This document shows positions 6,115 to 6,402 of a DNA stretch of 6,402 nt, piece by piece (within the stretch, counting starts at the first letter, position 1; each line of letters begins with the position of its first letter). The stretch is from positions 1-6,402 of the forward strand of contig SBFY01000072.1 of assembly GCA_006227085.1 (NCBI GenBank). The letters run 5' to 3'. The DNA comes from Gammaproteobacteria bacterium (GTDB taxonomy: Bacteria > Pseudomonadota > Gammaproteobacteria > Pseudomonadales > M0112). The notes under the pieces were generated by a model. It was not told the DNA's origin, made no database searches, and was given only the letters and a program-made list of their open reading frames with translations. The translations under genes were made by a program, and so were the position numbers.

Positions 6115-6402
6115 GCCTCGTCAGGAGGCGTGTCAGGGTGTTGTGTACGTAACAGCGCCGCCAGCATCCGGCAGGCATCCTGCAGGGTAAAAATGCCCGC
6201 CAATTCCCCATCGCGCGTCACCAGTACCGCCCCGATATGCGTTGCGGCCATGGCCTCAAGGATCTGGTCCAGCGGGTCGTGGCAATCCGCAATGTAGGCA
6301 CGGGGAGGGCAAACATCGCCCACGGTCAGCCCGGCATCATCTTGCGGATTATGGAAATGACTGGCCTGGATGTCACGGCTGGAGACGATGCTTTCGAGCA
6401 CC
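6108..6402 (-). CDS. CBS-domain protein, C-terminal part (start beyond right edge)
   Basis: The visible 97 residues are the C-terminus of a protein whose start lies outside the window. The apparent GTG at 6401 is simply an internal Val codon. Seen: the tail of one CBS motif (VLESIVSSRDI, equivalent to the usual 'GIVSxRDL' ending), a linker, then a complete second CBS motif at about visible residues 26-85. That motif begins TVGDVCPP, has PLDQILEAMAATHIGAVLV in the middle and ends GELAGIFTLQDACRMLAALL. This is the normal layout of small stand-alone tandem-CBS (Bateman) proteins of about 140-200 residues, which sense adenine nucleotides and modulate partner proteins. The last ~12 residues are a polar, acidic tail. 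The gene converges on the antiporter with six bases between stops, so it is a separate transcription unit. CBS domains are common regulators of ion transporters, but convergent placement gives no real evidence of a link here. Confidence 0.85.
   Translation of the reverse strand, partial: VLESIVSSRDIQASHFHNPQDDAGLTVGDVCPPRAYIADCHDPLDQILEAMAATHIGAVLVTRDGELAGIFTLQDACRMLAALLRTQHPDTPPDEAA

Noticed and set aside
6399..6401. GTG at the right edge as the start of the CBS protein
   Set aside because: The residues after it are the end of a first CBS motif, so the frame must continue beyond the window.

Overview
The window looks like a chromosomal stretch from a Gram-negative proteobacterium, probably beta- or gamma-. 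Reasons: densely packed short operons, Proteobacteria-style CPA1 antiporter and CBS proteins, a membrane-anchored periplasmic-type hydrolase, and about 57% GC in the core genes I counted by hand. I cannot name the genus.

Layout, left to right. A leftward operon fills positions 1-2881. In transcription order it encodes an NAD-dependent epimerase/dehydratase-type SDR, an FAD-dependent oxidoreductase of the amine-oxidase/HemY type, a small four-helix GtrA-family membrane protein, and the start of a fourth, unrecognised reading frame that runs off the left edge. The gaps are 3 nt, then a TGATG stop/start fusion, then an 8-nt overlap, so translation is probably coupled. The set fits modification and membrane translocation of a (probably lipid-linked) sugar or polyprenyl-type substrate for an envelope glycan. 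The exact substrate is not readable from sequence. GC falls sharply from the gtrA-like gene leftwards.

A 74-nt divergent intergenic region (2882-2955) holds two plausible, interleaved sigma-70-type promoters. From it runs a rightward pair: a membrane-anchored alpha/beta-hydrolase (esterase/lipase-like, complete Ser-Asp-His set visible) and, 29 nt later, a 622-residue CPA1/NhaP-type cation:proton antiporter with a cytosolic Rossmann (TrkA-N/RCK-like) domain at its C-terminus.

The antiporter gene converges on the 3' end of a CBS-domain protein that enters from the right edge. The two stop codons are six bases apart and lie in opposite arms of a perfect 7-bp palindrome. No gene-free stretch exceeds 75 bases. 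I see no RNA genes, insertion sequences, CRISPR arrays or phage features. The window is mostly ordinary. The points most worth checking are the SDR-FAD-GtrA module with its unknown fourth gene, the composition step at the gtrA-like gene, and the altered ion-site motifs of the antiporter.
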